Shown: positions 34,146-43,267, counted from the first letter of the stretch. The stretch is 64,000 nucleotides of DNA from Gemmatimonadota bacterium (GCA_003222195.1 QHVB01000025.1:1-64000); one strand, 5' to 3'. The notes: a model not told the origin generated them from the sequence alone. Numbers and translations: made by a program.

Positions 34146-35442
34146 ACAACAGCATCGCCAGCGGATTCTCGAGCATCTGTTTCAGCGTTTTCAGGAACAC
34201 CGCCCCGGTCGCACCGTCGATGACGCGGTGATCACAGCTCATCGTCAAGCGCAGGCGCCGCCGTACGACGACGCGATCGCCGTCGGGGATCGCCTTGGCG
34301 ACGATGCTGCCGATCGCGACGATGCCGGCTTCGGGCGGGTTGATCACCGCGGTGAATTGATCGATGTCGAACATGCCCAGGTTCGAGACGCTGAACGTGG
34401 CGCCGGTGTATTCGTCGGGCTTCAGGCGGCGATTGCGGGCCCGCCCCGCGAGCTCGCGCGACTCGGCGCCGATTTCCCGCAGGTTCTTCTGGTCTGCGTT
34501 GCGGATCACCGGGGTGATGAGCCCGTCCTCGATCGCGACGGCCATCCCGATGTGAACCTCGTTCCAGTAGCGGATGTGATCGTCCTGGAACCAAGCGTTG
34601 CAGGCGCGGTGCTGGACCAGCGCCAGCGCGACGGCTTTGATGATGATGTCGTTGAACGAAATCTTCCCGCCCGCTTCGCCGAGCTGCTGGTTGAGCGCTT
34701 CACGCGCTTCCACGGCGCGCTCCATGTCGATCTCGGTGGTGAGAAAGAAATGCGGGATCGGCCCGATCGAGGCGGCGAGCCGCTTGGCGATCGTCTTGCG
34801 GATCTGCGTGAGCGGAACGTCTTCGTAAGGCACACCGGTGCGCGGTGCGCGGTCCGCGGTGCGCGGGACCGCAGGGGCCTGAGCGGCAGATGCTGTGGCG
34901 GCAGATGCTGTGGGAGCCGCCTCAACGTCCCGCTTGATTACTCGCCCACCTGGGCCCGATCCCTGAATGAGTTTCAGGTCCACGCCGGCATCCTTCGCCA
35001 GCCGCTTGGCGAGCGGTGACGCTTTGACTCGCGTGGCGTCAGCTGGCGCGATGGGTGGTGACGGGTTCGCCGGTATCGACGGCGCGGCGCGAGGCGAGGC
35101 GGATGGCGGTGCCGGAGCAGGTTTGTCTTCCCGCGCACCGCTCACCGCGGACCGCTGACTTTTCGGCGCAGGCGCACCCGCCCCGTCCCCATCCACTTTC
35201 TCACCAGGCTTTCCGATCCACGCGACCACATTCCCGACCGGCACGGTGGTGCCCTCGGGCACCATCACCTTCAGCAGCTGCCCGTCGGCCCGGGCGACCA
35301 GCTCCATGACGGCCTTGTCGGTTTCGACCTCGGCGAGGGTGTCGCCCGACTTCACCGGGTCCCCCTCGTGCTTGGTCCACTTCACGAGGCGCCCTTCCTC
35401 CATCGTGGGCGAGAGCGCCTCCATGTGGACTTTCGTGGCCAT
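34144..35442 (-). CDS. pdhC: Pyruvate dehydrogenase E2, dihydrolipoamide acetyltransferase
   Basis: A 432-residue E2 core protein. One lipoyl domain (1-80) has the lipoyl-lysine K43 in ETDKAVMEL. A Pro/Ala linker leads to the E3-binding domain (about 138-173, RVKASPLAKRLAKD), a second linker, then the catalytic domain (about 205-432) with the active-site DHRVIDGA. Both linkers contain an arm of an inverted word repeat (residues 95-105 and 191-202). It transfers acetyl groups to CoA. The gene follows pdhB on the same strand. Confidence 0.95.
   Translation of the reverse strand: MATKVHMEALSPTMEEGRLVKWTKHEGDPVKSGDTLAEVETDKAVMELVARADGQLLKVMVPEGTTVPVGNVVAWIGKPGEKVDGDGAGAPAPKSQRSAVSGAREDKPAPAPPSASPRAAPSIPANPSPPIAPADATRVKASPLAKRLAKDAGVDLKLIQGSGPGGRVIKRDVEAAPTASAATASAAQAPAVPRTADRAPRTGVPYEDVPLTQIRKTIAKRLAASIGPIPHFFLTTEIDMERAVEAREALNQQLGEAGGKISFNDIIIKAVALALVQHRACNAWFQDDHIRYWNEVHIGMAVAIEDGLITPVIRNADQKNLREIGAESRELAGRARNRRLKPDEYTGATFSVSNLGMFDIDQFTAVINPPEAGIVAIGSIVAKAIPDGDRVVVRRRLRLTMSCDHRVIDGATGAVFLKTLKQMLENPLAMLL
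34837..34872. repeat. Word-repeat arm in second E2 linker
   Basis: GGTGCGCGGTGCGCGGTCC-type words, encoding residues 191-202 of E2. Inverted partner at 35130-35158. A separate direct repeat (GCGGCAGATGCTGTG twice) lies just downstream at about 34883-34912. Confidence 0.75.
35130..35158. repeat. Word-repeat arm in first E2 linker
   Basis: CCGCGCACCGCTCACCGCGG and ACCGCTGAC, the complement of the words at 34837-34872. It encodes residues 95-105 of E2, on the other side of the E3-binding domain. Confidence 0.75.
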
Positions 35443-35475
35443 TGCTAGGGGCTCGGGGTTCGGGGCTGGGGCCTA
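35443..35475. repeat. G-rich word repeat between pdhB and pdhC
   Basis: AGGGGCTCGGGGTTCGGGGC and TGGGGCC words fill the gap between the pdhB stop and the pdhC start. The outer five bases (CTAGG/CCTAG) pair. One TAG in the repeat is the pdhB stop. Confidence 0.7.
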
Positions 35476-36453
35476 GTCGAGGTAGAGGACGCGCCGCGCC
35501 GCGGCGACGACCTTCTCGGGCGACGCCTTGGCGGCGCGCTCGAGGAGTTTGTTGTACGGCATCGGCACGTCGGCCTGCGTGATGCGCTGCACCGGGGCAT
35601 CCAGGTCGTCGAACGCGTCGCGCTGAATGAGATCCACGATTTGCGCCCCGATCCCGGCGTGTGGCCATCCTTCCTCGACGACCACCGCCCGGTTGGTTTT
35701 CTTGACCGATTCCAGGATCGCCGCCTCGTCGAGCGGACGCAGCGACCGCAAGTCGAGCACCTCCGCCGACACGTTCTGTTCGGCCAGCTGCTCCGCAGCC
35801 TTCAGCGCGACAGTGAGGGTCTTCGAGTGGCAGACGAGGGTGACGTCTTTGCCCTCGCGCTTCAAGTCGGCCCGCCCGATCGGAACGATGTGCTCACCAT
35901 CGGGCACCTCGCCCTTGAGGTTGTAGAGCATCTCGCCTTCGAGCACGATGACCGGATTGTTGTCGCGAATGGCGGACTTGAGAAGCCCTTTGGCGTCCGC
36001 CGGGGTCGCCGGCGCGACGACCTTGAGACCGGGGATGTGGGCGAGCCAGCTTTCCCACGCTTGCGAGTGCTGCGAGGACAGCTGCAGCGCCGCGCCGTTC
36101 GGGCCGCGAAATACGATCGGCATATTGATCTGGCCGCCGGACATATACAGCATTTTGGCGGCCGAGTTCACGATCTGATCGAGCGCCAGGACCGCGAAAT
36201 TCCAGGTCATGAACTCGATGACCGGGCGCAGCCCACCCATCGCCGCGCCGACCCCGATGCCGGCGAACCCCAGCTCGGCGATCGGCGTGTCGACGATCCG
36301 TTGGGCCCCGAATTCCTCGAGCAATCCGCGACTCACCTTGTAGGCGCCCTGGTAGACGCCCACCTCTTCGCCCATGAGGAAGACGTTGGGATCGCGCTGC
36401 ATCTCTTCGCGCAGCGCCTGATTCAGCGCGTCGCGATAGGTGAGGGTGGCCAT
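35473..36453 (-). CDS. pdhB: Pyruvate dehydrogenase E1 beta subunit
   Basis: A 326-residue transketolase-fold subunit that pairs with the E1 alpha encoded just upstream to decarboxylate pyruvate with thiamine diphosphate. Typical blocks are MGEEVGVYQGAYKVS, DTPIAELGFAGIGVGAA, PNGAALQLSSQHSQ and LDLRSLRPLD. The ATG shares its A with the pdhA stop (TGATG). Length is normal for the family. Confidence 0.95.
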   Translation of the reverse strand: MATLTYRDALNQALREEMQRDPNVFLMGEEVGVYQGAYKVSRGLLEEFGAQRIVDTPIAELGFAGIGVGAAMGGLRPVIEFMTWNFAVLALDQIVNSAAKMLYMSGGQINMPIVFRGPNGAALQLSSQHSQAWESWLAHIPGLKVVAPATPADAKGLLKSAIRDNNPVIVLEGEMLYNLKGEVPDGEHIVPIGRADLKREGKDVTLVCHSKTLTVALKAAEQLAEQNVSAEVLDLRSLRPLDEAAILESVKKTNRAVVVEEGWPHAGIGAQIVDLIQRDAFDDLDAPVQRITQADVPMPYNKLLERAAKASPEKVVAAARRVLYLD

Positions 36454-37460
36454 CAGTCGACCAGCACGTCCGTGAAGAGCTCGCCCGGTTCAGGATCCGG
36501 GCTCTCGTCGGCGAACTTGACGGCCCCTTCCACTTCGGCATGGATTTCCGCGTCCAGCGCGTCGAGCGCGGCCTGATCGATGACGCCGTCCTCTTTTAGC
36601 TTGCCCGCGAGATGGGAAATGGGATCGCGGGCCTTCTGCTCTTCGACCTCATCCTTCGTCCGGTAGACGCCGTGGAGCGGGTCGGACATGGAATGTCCCA
36701 TGTACCGGTAGGTCCGCACCTCGAGCAGCGTGGGGTGGCTCTGCTTGCGGGCCCGCTCGACGGCGCGGCGCGTCGCGTCGTGGACGGTCAGCACGTTCAT
36801 GCCGTCGACGAGCTCGGCGGCCATATCGTAGCTGCACGCATGCTCCACGATGTCGGTGACGGCCGCGACCCGCTCGAACGCCGTCCCCATGCCGTACCGG
36901 TTGTTCTCGCAGAGGAAGATCACGGGCAGCTTCCACACCGACGCCATGTTCAGGGTCTCGTGGAAAGCGCCGATGTTGACGGCGGCTTCGCCGAAGAAAC
37001 AAACGGTGACCTGCTCGGTGCCCTTGTACTTGCTGGCGAACGCGAGCCCGGCACCCAGGGGAATGTGGCCCCCCACGATCCCGTGCCCGCCCATGAACCC
37101 CCGCTTGGCATCGAACAGATGCATCGAGCCGCCTTTACCCTTGGAGCAGCCCGTGGCCTTCCCGAACAGCTCGGCCATCACCGCGTTCGCGGAGATGCCC
37201 TTGATCAGCGCCTGCCCGTGCTCGCGGTATGAGCAAATCACGTAGTCGTCGTCGCGCAATGCTGCGAGCGCCCCAACCGCGACCGCTTCCTGTCCGATGT
37301 ACAGGTGGCAGAACCCGCCGATCTTGCCGAGCGCGTACGCCTCCGCGGCTTTTTCCTCGAAGCGACGGATGAGCAGCATCTGCCGCAGCATCTTGACGTG
37401 CAGGTCGGTCTGCTGGGGCGAGGGCGCGTTCTGTTTTGGGGTTCTGGCGGTCGCGGTCAT
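36453..37460 (-). CDS. pdhA: Pyruvate dehydrogenase E1 alpha subunit
   Basis: A 335-residue E1 alpha. Family blocks include RRFEEKAAEAYALGKIGGF, CSYREHG, GGSMHLFD and GHGIVGGHIPLGAGLA, and a phosphorylation-loop-like YRYMGHSMSDP. The thiamine-diphosphate/Mg motif, usually GDG, reads G157-E158-A159 with the following N162 kept. Glu could still bind the metal, but the change is worth noting. The ATG overlaps the lipA stop by 4 bases. Confidence 0.93.
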   Translation of the reverse strand: MTATARTPKQNAPSPQQTDLHVKMLRQMLLIRRFEEKAAEAYALGKIGGFCHLYIGQEAVAVGALAALRDDDYVICSYREHGQALIKGISANAVMAELFGKATGCSKGKGGSMHLFDAKRGFMGGHGIVGGHIPLGAGLAFASKYKGTEQVTVCFFGEAAVNIGAFHETLNMASVWKLPVIFLCENNRYGMGTAFERVAAVTDIVEHACSYDMAAELVDGMNVLTVHDATRRAVERARKQSHPTLLEVRTYRYMGHSMSDPLHGVYRTKDEVEEQKARDPISHLAGKLKEDGVIDQAALDALDAEIHAEVEGAVKFADESPDPEPGELFTDVLVD

Positions 37461-38365
37461 GCGGTCGCTGCCTCCACTTGCTCCCAGGCGTGATAGCTGG
37501 ACCTGACCAGCGGGCCCGATTCGACATGCCGGAATCCGAGCGACATGCCGTAGCGCTTGAGCTCGGCGAATTCGTCCGGCGTGTACCAACGCGCGATGGG
37601 CAGATGCTGATCGGACGGCCGCAGGTACTGGCCGATGGTGAGAATGTCGACGCGGGCCGCGCGCAGATCGCGCATAGCTCCGAGCAGCTCGTCCCACTCC
37701 TCTCCCAGGCCGCAGATGATGCCGGACTTCGTGAGTAGCTCGGGATTCAGGTCCTTGGCGCGATCGAGTAACTCCAAGGCGCGCGGATATCGCCCACCGG
37801 GCCGCGCGATCCGATACAGCCGGCCGATGGTCTCGAGATTGTGATTGAGGATGTCGGGTCTGGCGTCGACGATGAGGCGGAGGGCTTCAGGGTTGCCTTT
37901 GAAGTCGGGGATCAAGACTTCGACCGAGGTCTGCGGCAGCCGCAAGCGAATCTCCGTGATACACGCCGCGAACACCTCGGCCCCCCCGTTCGGCAGGTCG
38001 TCGCGATCCACGCTCGTGATGACGACATGCTTGAGGCCCATCTGCGCGACCGCGTCGGCCAGGCGCTGCGGCTCCCCGGCATCGAGCGGCGCGGGCGTCC
38101 CGTGCGCGACCGCGCAGTAGGCGCAGTTCCGCGTACAGACGTCGCCCAAGATCATGAACGTGGCGGCTTTGTGCTCCCAGCACTCGCCGATGTTGGGGCA
38201 GTGCGCCTCTTCACACACCGTATGCAGCTTGAGGTCACGCATCATGTGCTTCAGCGCGACGTAGTTGGGACCGCCCGGCGCCTTCACCTTCAACCACGAG
38301 GGTTTACGGGCTGGCTCAGCTGGCGATGCGGAGGAAGGCTGGATCTGGACTAAGGGGGCGGCCAT
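37457..38365 (-). CDS. lipA: Lipoyl synthase
   Basis: A 302-residue radical-SAM enzyme inserting two sulphurs into octanoyl groups. The auxiliary cluster motif is CEEAHCPNIGEC and the SAM cluster motif is CTRNCAYC; the C-terminal RSSYHA serine motif is present. The N-terminal 25 residues are Pro/Ser-rich. It heads the lipA-pdhA-pdhB-pdhC-lpdA-lipB operon, so lipoate is made where its main client is made. Confidence 0.96.
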   Translation of the reverse strand: MAAPLVQIQPSSASPAEPARKPSWLKVKAPGGPNYVALKHMMRDLKLHTVCEEAHCPNIGECWEHKAATFMILGDVCTRNCAYCAVAHGTPAPLDAGEPQRLADAVAQMGLKHVVITSVDRDDLPNGGAEVFAACITEIRLRLPQTSVEVLIPDFKGNPEALRLIVDARPDILNHNLETIGRLYRIARPGGRYPRALELLDRAKDLNPELLTKSGIICGLGEEWDELLGAMRDLRAARVDILTIGQYLRPSDQHLPIARWYTPDEFAELKRYGMSLGFRHVESGPLVRSSYHAWEQVEAATA

Positions 38366-38411
38366 GGACGTCGAAGATAGTCACGGCGAATGGGGTGGGG
38401 TAGCCCGTTTT

Positions 38412-39413
38412 TCAACCAGACGGTTGATCGCCACCACGGTTTTTGAGTCGCCGTAACTCTTCTTCGACCTCCGTCGACGTGCCCAACGTCCCGTCCGCGA
38501 TATCGGCAATCTCTTCCGCTTCTTTCCACTGGCGCTCCAGCTCTTCGACCTCGGCTCGCTCGTCAACCGCCATCTCGAGCGCGAGCCCCCGTTCCGGCCG
38601 CAGCGATCGCAACGTCAGCTCCCGGCGCGCAATGTCGTGCACCAGGCGATCGGCTCCGCCCATCGCGTCCACCTCGCGGGCCGCATCCTCGGCGCGCCGG
38701 CGACCGGCTCGGGCGAGGTTCAGGTACGTGAGACCCTGACGCAGCACTTGAATCGCTTCGCTCCCGGTCAGCTGGGCGCCTTCCTGGAAGCATTTGGGGC
38801 AGCTCAACACGACGGCCATGTCCGCGTGCCGATCGGGGACGATGCGCGCGTGCTGGACGTGTCGCGCGCGAAGCTGCATGAGACTGCCGCAATGCGCGCA
38901 GATGGGTGGCTCGGTCAAAGTCACTCTGCGGCGGCCCACCATGGTCAGATACACCCAGTCCGCCAGGCGATGGACGTTCCACACCATCACACCAAACCCG
39001 CCGCCCGCCGCGACGTTGGCGGCGATGCCGAGACCAATGGCCGCGACCGTGAGCGGGACCACGACCTTCATGCGCTCGCGCCGGCGGTTGCGGAGTCGCT
39101 CGCCGTAGCGCCAGGTCGCCAGCTCTACGCGCGGTGGCTTTCCCACGCGCACGAAGTCGTAGCGTTCCCACCGAATCAGCGCGACTTGCTCCGTGGAGGC
39201 GGCGATGCGGCCGTGACTCGCGGCGCGCGCAACGGCCTCGATGCGCTCGAGGCGATCGTCGAACGGGGTGAGATTCCAGCGGCTGCACCGGGGGCAGACG
39301 ACCCAGAGCCGGCCTTTCCATTCGTCGAACGCGATTCGCCGCCCGACGCCGAGCCCAGAGGGACCACCATCACCGTCAAATGAAGCGTTACAGAAGGCAC
39401 AACTGCTGAACAT
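38412..39413 (-). CDS. Hypothetical membrane protein with two zinc-ribbon-like CxxC pairs
   Basis: A 333-residue protein. An N-terminal ribbon (CAFC at 5-8 and CPRC) is followed by a membrane segment (VVPLTVAAIGLGIAANVAAG), a second ribbon (CAHC and CPKC), and a charged alpha-helical C-terminus (VEELERQWKEAEEIAD). It starts one base after the stop of the glycine oxidase gene, so it is probably co-transcribed with it. No known family is recognised; a metal-binding membrane factor is possible. Confidence 0.6.
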   Translation of the reverse strand: MFSSCAFCNASFDGDGGPSGLGVGRRIAFDEWKGRLWVVCPRCSRWNLTPFDDRLERIEAVARAASHGRIAASTEQVALIRWERYDFVRVGKPPRVELATWRYGERLRNRRRERMKVVVPLTVAAIGLGIAANVAAGGGFGVMVWNVHRLADWVYLTMVGRRRVTLTEPPICAHCGSLMQLRARHVQHARIVPDRHADMAVVLSCPKCFQEGAQLTGSEAIQVLRQGLTYLNLARAGRRRAEDAAREVDAMGGADRLVHDIARRELTLRSLRPERGLALEMAVDERAEVEELERQWKEAEEIADIADGTLGTSTEVEEELRRLKNRGGDQPSG

Positions 39414-39414
39414 C

Positions 39415-40521
39415 CTAGGAAGTAAATCGCTCCGGGGCGAGAGAAGCAATCTCCACCTCAGTGGTCCCCGTGCTCACCAGATCCCCGATGATCTCTCCCG
39501 TGAGGCCCGCGAGTAGGACGCCGTTGCGGCCGTGGCCAGTGGCGTACCACAATCCCCGCACATCGGGATCGGGGCCCACGATCGGACGCCCATCGGGGGT
39601 GATCGGGCGCAAACCTGCCCAGGTCCGTGTGGGCACGGCGGGAAGATGAGGCAGCAGCCGCTGCGCTGCCGCGACGATCTCACGCACGCCGGCATCCGTG
39701 ACCCGGCCGTCGAATCCCACATGCTCCATCGTGCTGCCGAAGATTGCTTCGCCGCTCCGCGCGAGCACATACGCATGGTCGTAGTACAAAACAATCCGTG
39801 GCATGTCGGCCGGCCACGGCGCAGCCCCCATCTGGCCGCGGACGGGCTCGACCGGCAAATGTCGTGGCAGGTGCTCGATGGTCGTCGACCAGGCGCCTGC
39901 CGCGATGACGACGTGCTCGGCCTTGATTTTACCGGCTGGGATTTCGACGCCGGTCGCGCGGCCGAGGATCGTGGTGAGACGGTTCACACGAGTGTTCAGC
40001 GTACGTGCGCCATGGCGTTTCGCGTCGGCGCGCAGCGCGCGCGCCAGCGCCGGGGCGTCGACGGCACCGTCTTCCGGTGCGAACAACGCGCCGAGGCACG
40101 GCGCCGTGGCGGGGAATCGCTCCGCCACTTCCTCCGCTTCCAGCCAGTCGCAGCGCAGTCCCGCCTGACGTTGCTCCGCCACGGCATCGCGGAGCCTCTC
40201 TGCTTCGACCGGGTCGAACGCGAGCGCGGCGATGCCGTCGCGCCACAAGCCGATGTCGATCCCGGTGGTCTCCGCCAAGGCAGGCGCGAGGCGCTCGTAG
40301 AGGTCCCGGGCGCGCAACCCCAGGGCCCGCAGGGTTGTGTCGGTGCGCTCGATTTGCGGTCCCAGGATGCCTGCCGAGGCCGCCGATGCAGCCGCGGGAT
40401 CGGGTCCGGGCTCGCACAGCAGCACCTTCATGCCGCGCAGCGCCGCTGCCCGGGCGCAGGCGGCGCCGATGATTCCGCCGCCCGCGACCAATACTTCACA
40501 GGACGAAACTTTGTGCGACAT
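39415..40521 (-). CDS. thiO: FAD-dependent glycine/D-amino-acid oxidase
   Basis: A 368-residue DAO-family flavoprotein. The FAD motif VLVAGGGIIGAACARAAALR lies at the N-terminus. ThiO-type features are AASAASAGILGPQ, the middle VIAAGAWS block, and the C-terminal TWAGLRPITPDGRPIVG and ATGHGRNGVLLAG. It should oxidise glycine or other small amino acids to the imino acid and peroxide; ThiO makes the thiazole precursor of thiamine. No thiG or thiS is near, so a general amino-acid oxidase is also possible. Confidence 0.85.
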   Translation of the reverse strand: MSHKVSSCEVLVAGGGIIGAACARAAALRGMKVLLCEPGPDPAAASAASAGILGPQIERTDTTLRALGLRARDLYERLAPALAETTGIDIGLWRDGIAALAFDPVEAERLRDAVAEQRQAGLRCDWLEAEEVAERFPATAPCLGALFAPEDGAVDAPALARALRADAKRHGARTLNTRVNRLTTILGRATGVEIPAGKIKAEHVVIAAGAWSTTIEHLPRHLPVEPVRGQMGAAPWPADMPRIVLYYDHAYVLARSGEAIFGSTMEHVGFDGRVTDAGVREIVAAAQRLLPHLPAVPTRTWAGLRPITPDGRPIVGPDPDVRGLWYATGHGRNGVLLAGLTGEIIGDLVSTGTTEVEIASLAPERFTS

Positions 40522-40564
40522 TTAGGCGTACGCTGCAAACGCACCGGACACCACGGAGGGTATC

Positions 40565-40783
40565 ATGTTCCGGAGCATCATGGGTTTCGCGATTCTCGCC
40601 GTTGTCGCCTGGCTCGCCCTGAAGTTGATCTTTGGCATCGTTGGTAGCCTGTTCGGCCTCGCGACGACGGTCCTCACGCTGGCAGTCATCGGCTTCTTCT
40701 TCTATATGGCGCTGCGCATCCTCAGCCCGTCGACGGCTGATCGCGTTCGCGACATGATCAAAGGGCGTCCTTCCGAGTCTTAA
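40565..40783 (+). CDS. Small membrane protein
   Basis: A 72-residue protein with two hydrophobic helices (about 5-28 and 33-52) and a basic C-terminal tail. GGAGG stands 5-6 bases before the ATG. The stop overlaps the stop of the convergent gene on the palindrome TTAA (40780-40783). No family recognised. Confidence 0.7.
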   Translation: MFRSIMGFAILAVVAWLALKLIFGIVGSLFGLATTVLTLAVIGFFFYMALRILSPSTADRVRDMIKGRPSES

Positions 40784-41745
40784 GGCTCTCCGGCGGTGAG
40801 TCGTGAAAGCACCGCCCACGCCAACAAGGGGAACAGGATCTCATGATGACCGGTGAGCTGAATCCCCCGCCCACCGGCCAGCGTCGGCCGTTCGACGACA
40901 TTCACACGCGGCCGATAGTGACGCTGCATGTCGCAGTCGCATGCGGTGAAGTTCTTCGGTCTCCCGCCGTTCAGATTGCGCGCGATGGTCAACGCTTTGA
41001 GGAACACCTCGGGCATCAGTACGGCGCTGCCGAGGTTGAGCACGACCCCACCGGCGTCGAGATCCGGCAGCACCCCGGCCAACCGTTTGAAATCCCGATG
41101 ACTGGTCGCGCCGATGACCGCCCCGTCGGCGGTGGGGTGCTGATGAATGATCTCCGCTCCGATCGCCGCATGCACGGTGACCGGCACTCCCAGCTCGCTG
41201 CAGGCGAGTAAGACCGAGACGTCCCGCCCGGGAAGCTCCGTGCGCGCGTGCAAATACTCGGCGAGCGCTTCGCCGGCACCCTGACTCGTCTTGGCGCCGC
41301 GTGCCAGCGCCGCATTCATCTCACGGCCGGTTTCCTCCGCCATGCCGAACGTCCCGTCGCCCAGGCCCGCGGCAACATCTTCGCTCGTTCCGCCGTACGC
41401 GGCCAGCTCGAAATCGTGAATCGCGGCGCTGCCGTTCATCGCAATGGCGGTCACAGCGCGCTGCCGCATCAGCGCGATCAGCAGCGGTCCCAGCCCCACT
41501 TTGATGACATGTCCACCCAGCATCGCGACCACCGCGCGTTTGCCTGCTGCGGCAACGATCTGATCGACCACGTACCGCAGGTCCTGCGCGGCGAGGATCG
41601 ACGGCAGCGCGTCGAGGAATGCGCTGAACGAGCGGTCCGAAGCGCGAGGTGGCTGGGCGAGGAGTGAAGCGTCGACTTTGTTGGGGCGTTTGGCGATGGG
41701 AACGGTCTTGAGGCGGGAGAAATCAGCTTCACGATACTCGGTCAT
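40780..41745 (-). CDS. Conserved deoxyhypusine-synthase-like protein
   Basis: A 321-residue protein with a Rossmann-type fold signature: MLGGHVIKVGLGPLLI, AMNGSAAIHDFELA, GDGTFGMAEETG and a C-terminal LTGHHEILFPLLAWA. Similar proteins in some bacteria are annotated as deoxyhypusine-synthase-like; true eIF5A modification is not expected in bacteria. A role with polyamines or NAD is only a guess. Its ATG overlaps the stop of the upstream glycosyltransferase fusion gene by 4 bases. Confidence 0.55.
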   Translation of the reverse strand: MTEYREADFSRLKTVPIAKRPNKVDASLLAQPPRASDRSFSAFLDALPSILAAQDLRYVVDQIVAAAGKRAVVAMLGGHVIKVGLGPLLIALMRQRAVTAIAMNGSAAIHDFELAAYGGTSEDVAAGLGDGTFGMAEETGREMNAALARGAKTSQGAGEALAEYLHARTELPGRDVSVLLACSELGVPVTVHAAIGAEIIHQHPTADGAVIGATSHRDFKRLAGVLPDLDAGGVVLNLGSAVLMPEVFLKALTIARNLNGGRPKNFTACDCDMQRHYRPRVNVVERPTLAGGRGIQLTGHHEILFPLLAWAVLSRLTAGEP

Positions 41746-43256
41746 GGCTGATTGACTCCTGGGACCACGTAGTCCTTGAGCTTCAGCGTTATCTGGCCGA
41801 ACGAGAAGTTCGACTGGATCGCGAGCACGATGCGCTGCGAATCATCGGAGAGCCAGATGCGCGTCTCGGACTTCTCGGCGAAGATCCCGCGCCCTTGGGG
41901 AATTTTGGGGCGCACGACGATCGCGCTCCACTTCTTCCCCGCGACACCGACTCGCTCGCGCCCCAACACCTCGATGATGACGGGATTCCGGTCCGGACGA
42001 AAATAGCGCGCGTATTCGTACCTCTTGCCGACCTCGAGCGGCACCGTGCGGATCCAGTACAGGAACGCGGCATCGTCCAGCGGCTCGGGGACGGTCGCGA
42101 ACGTCGTATCGAGCCCCTCTTCTCGATAGAACCCGGAATCGGGGAAGATCTCGTACCGGTGCTCGCGATGCCTGTCGCGCTCGTCCTGGACCGAGGAGAA
42201 GCGTCGGGACCGAAAATCGTAGCGGCCTACCCATGACTCGATGGTCTGATCGAGGTGATACCAGAGCGCACCTCCGGTAATGCGAAAGCGAATATGCACC
42301 GTCTCAGTGCGGTGCACGGTGTCGATGCCCATGACCTCCATCGTCGCGCTTCCGACGCTGAAAATGCCGTACCTCGCGCCGAAGGTGAGACGCTCCCCGA
42401 CAGGGAAAGGCACTGCGGGTGCCGGAGCTGACGAACCCACGATGACACCCTTGCACGACGCGGAATCCTGCGCTCTGAGTGAGCGTCCGGCCGCAAGTAC
42501 AGCGAGCAGGAGCAGTGTCGAGCCTTTGCGCGCGGCGCTGATCAGCCCGCGCGAACGCCACGCCGCGAGAAGCTGCTGCCAGGGATTGAAACGGGACGGC
42601 CGCTGTTTCAGGTCGTACCGCGCGGCGCTGGACACGAGTTCGATCCGCCTGGCATGGGCGCCGAGTCGCGCCAACAGCTCCGCGCTGGCAGTCCATCCGT
42701 CGCTCGTCAGTAACCGCGCGTCGCCGCTCTCGTTGCCTCGCGTGGCCTGGCGCAGCACGATCAGGCGCAGCGCCAGGAAGCCGGAAATGGAGTCCTTTAC
42801 CCCGCCCCCCACACGCAGCAGTCGCGGCGCCCACTGCCGGGCCCAACGCTCCGGCCAGGAGCGGGTTCCCTGTTCCCCATACTGCTCGGCGACCACGAGA
42901 TCAGCCCCTGACTCCAGCCGTTTGACCATTTCTTCCATCGTCTCCGGCGCGTGGACAAAGTCGGCATGGAGCGTGATCGCGCAGTCGCGTTTCGGCCGGT
43001 CCGTGCGCTGCAAGGCCAGCCGCAAAAGCTCCTCGAGGCTCTTGGCATATCCCTGCCGGGAGCGATGCTGGATGACGGTGAGGGGCAGGACGCGCGCGTA
43101 GGACGTCAGAACGTCGGCGGAGCCGTCGGTCGAGGCGTCATCGCACGCGATGATCTGGTATTCCCGCTCGAACGCGGTGAATACCTGGCGCACTTTCCAG
43201 AGCACGAGGCCAACTGTGCGCGCCTCGTTATGAACCGGAACGCAGACGTAAATCAT
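41742..43256 (-). CDS. Glycosyltransferase family 2 fused to DUF3108-like domain
   Basis: A 504-residue protein. Residues 1-235 are a GT-A glycosyltransferase: VCVPVHNEARTVG, CDDASTDGS at 38-46 and HADF at 97-100 for nucleotide-sugar and metal binding. A signal-like segment (about 244-263, ending RAQDS) separates it from a C-terminal domain (about 285-500) like periplasmic DUF3108 proteins. If one chain, the transferase is cytoplasmic and the DUF3108 part periplasmic. An internal CTG at residue 239 could instead start a separate secreted protein. Confidence 0.75.
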   Translation of the reverse strand: MIYVCVPVHNEARTVGLVLWKVRQVFTAFEREYQIIACDDASTDGSADVLTSYARVLPLTVIQHRSRQGYAKSLEELLRLALQRTDRPKRDCAITLHADFVHAPETMEEMVKRLESGADLVVAEQYGEQGTRSWPERWARQWAPRLLRVGGGVKDSISGFLALRLIVLRQATRGNESGDARLLTSDGWTASAELLARLGAHARRIELVSSAARYDLKQRPSRFNPWQQLLAAWRSRGLISAARKGSTLLLLAVLAAGRSLRAQDSASCKGVIVGSSAPAPAVPFPVGERLTFGARYGIFSVGSATMEVMGIDTVHRTETVHIRFRITGGALWYHLDQTIESWVGRYDFRSRRFSSVQDERDRHREHRYEIFPDSGFYREEGLDTTFATVPEPLDDAAFLYWIRTVPLEVGKRYEYARYFRPDRNPVIIEVLGRERVGVAGKKWSAIVVRPKIPQGRGIFAEKSETRIWLSDDSQRIVLAIQSNFSFGQITLKLKDYVVPGVNQP

Positions 43257-43267
43257 GGCCCTGCAAT

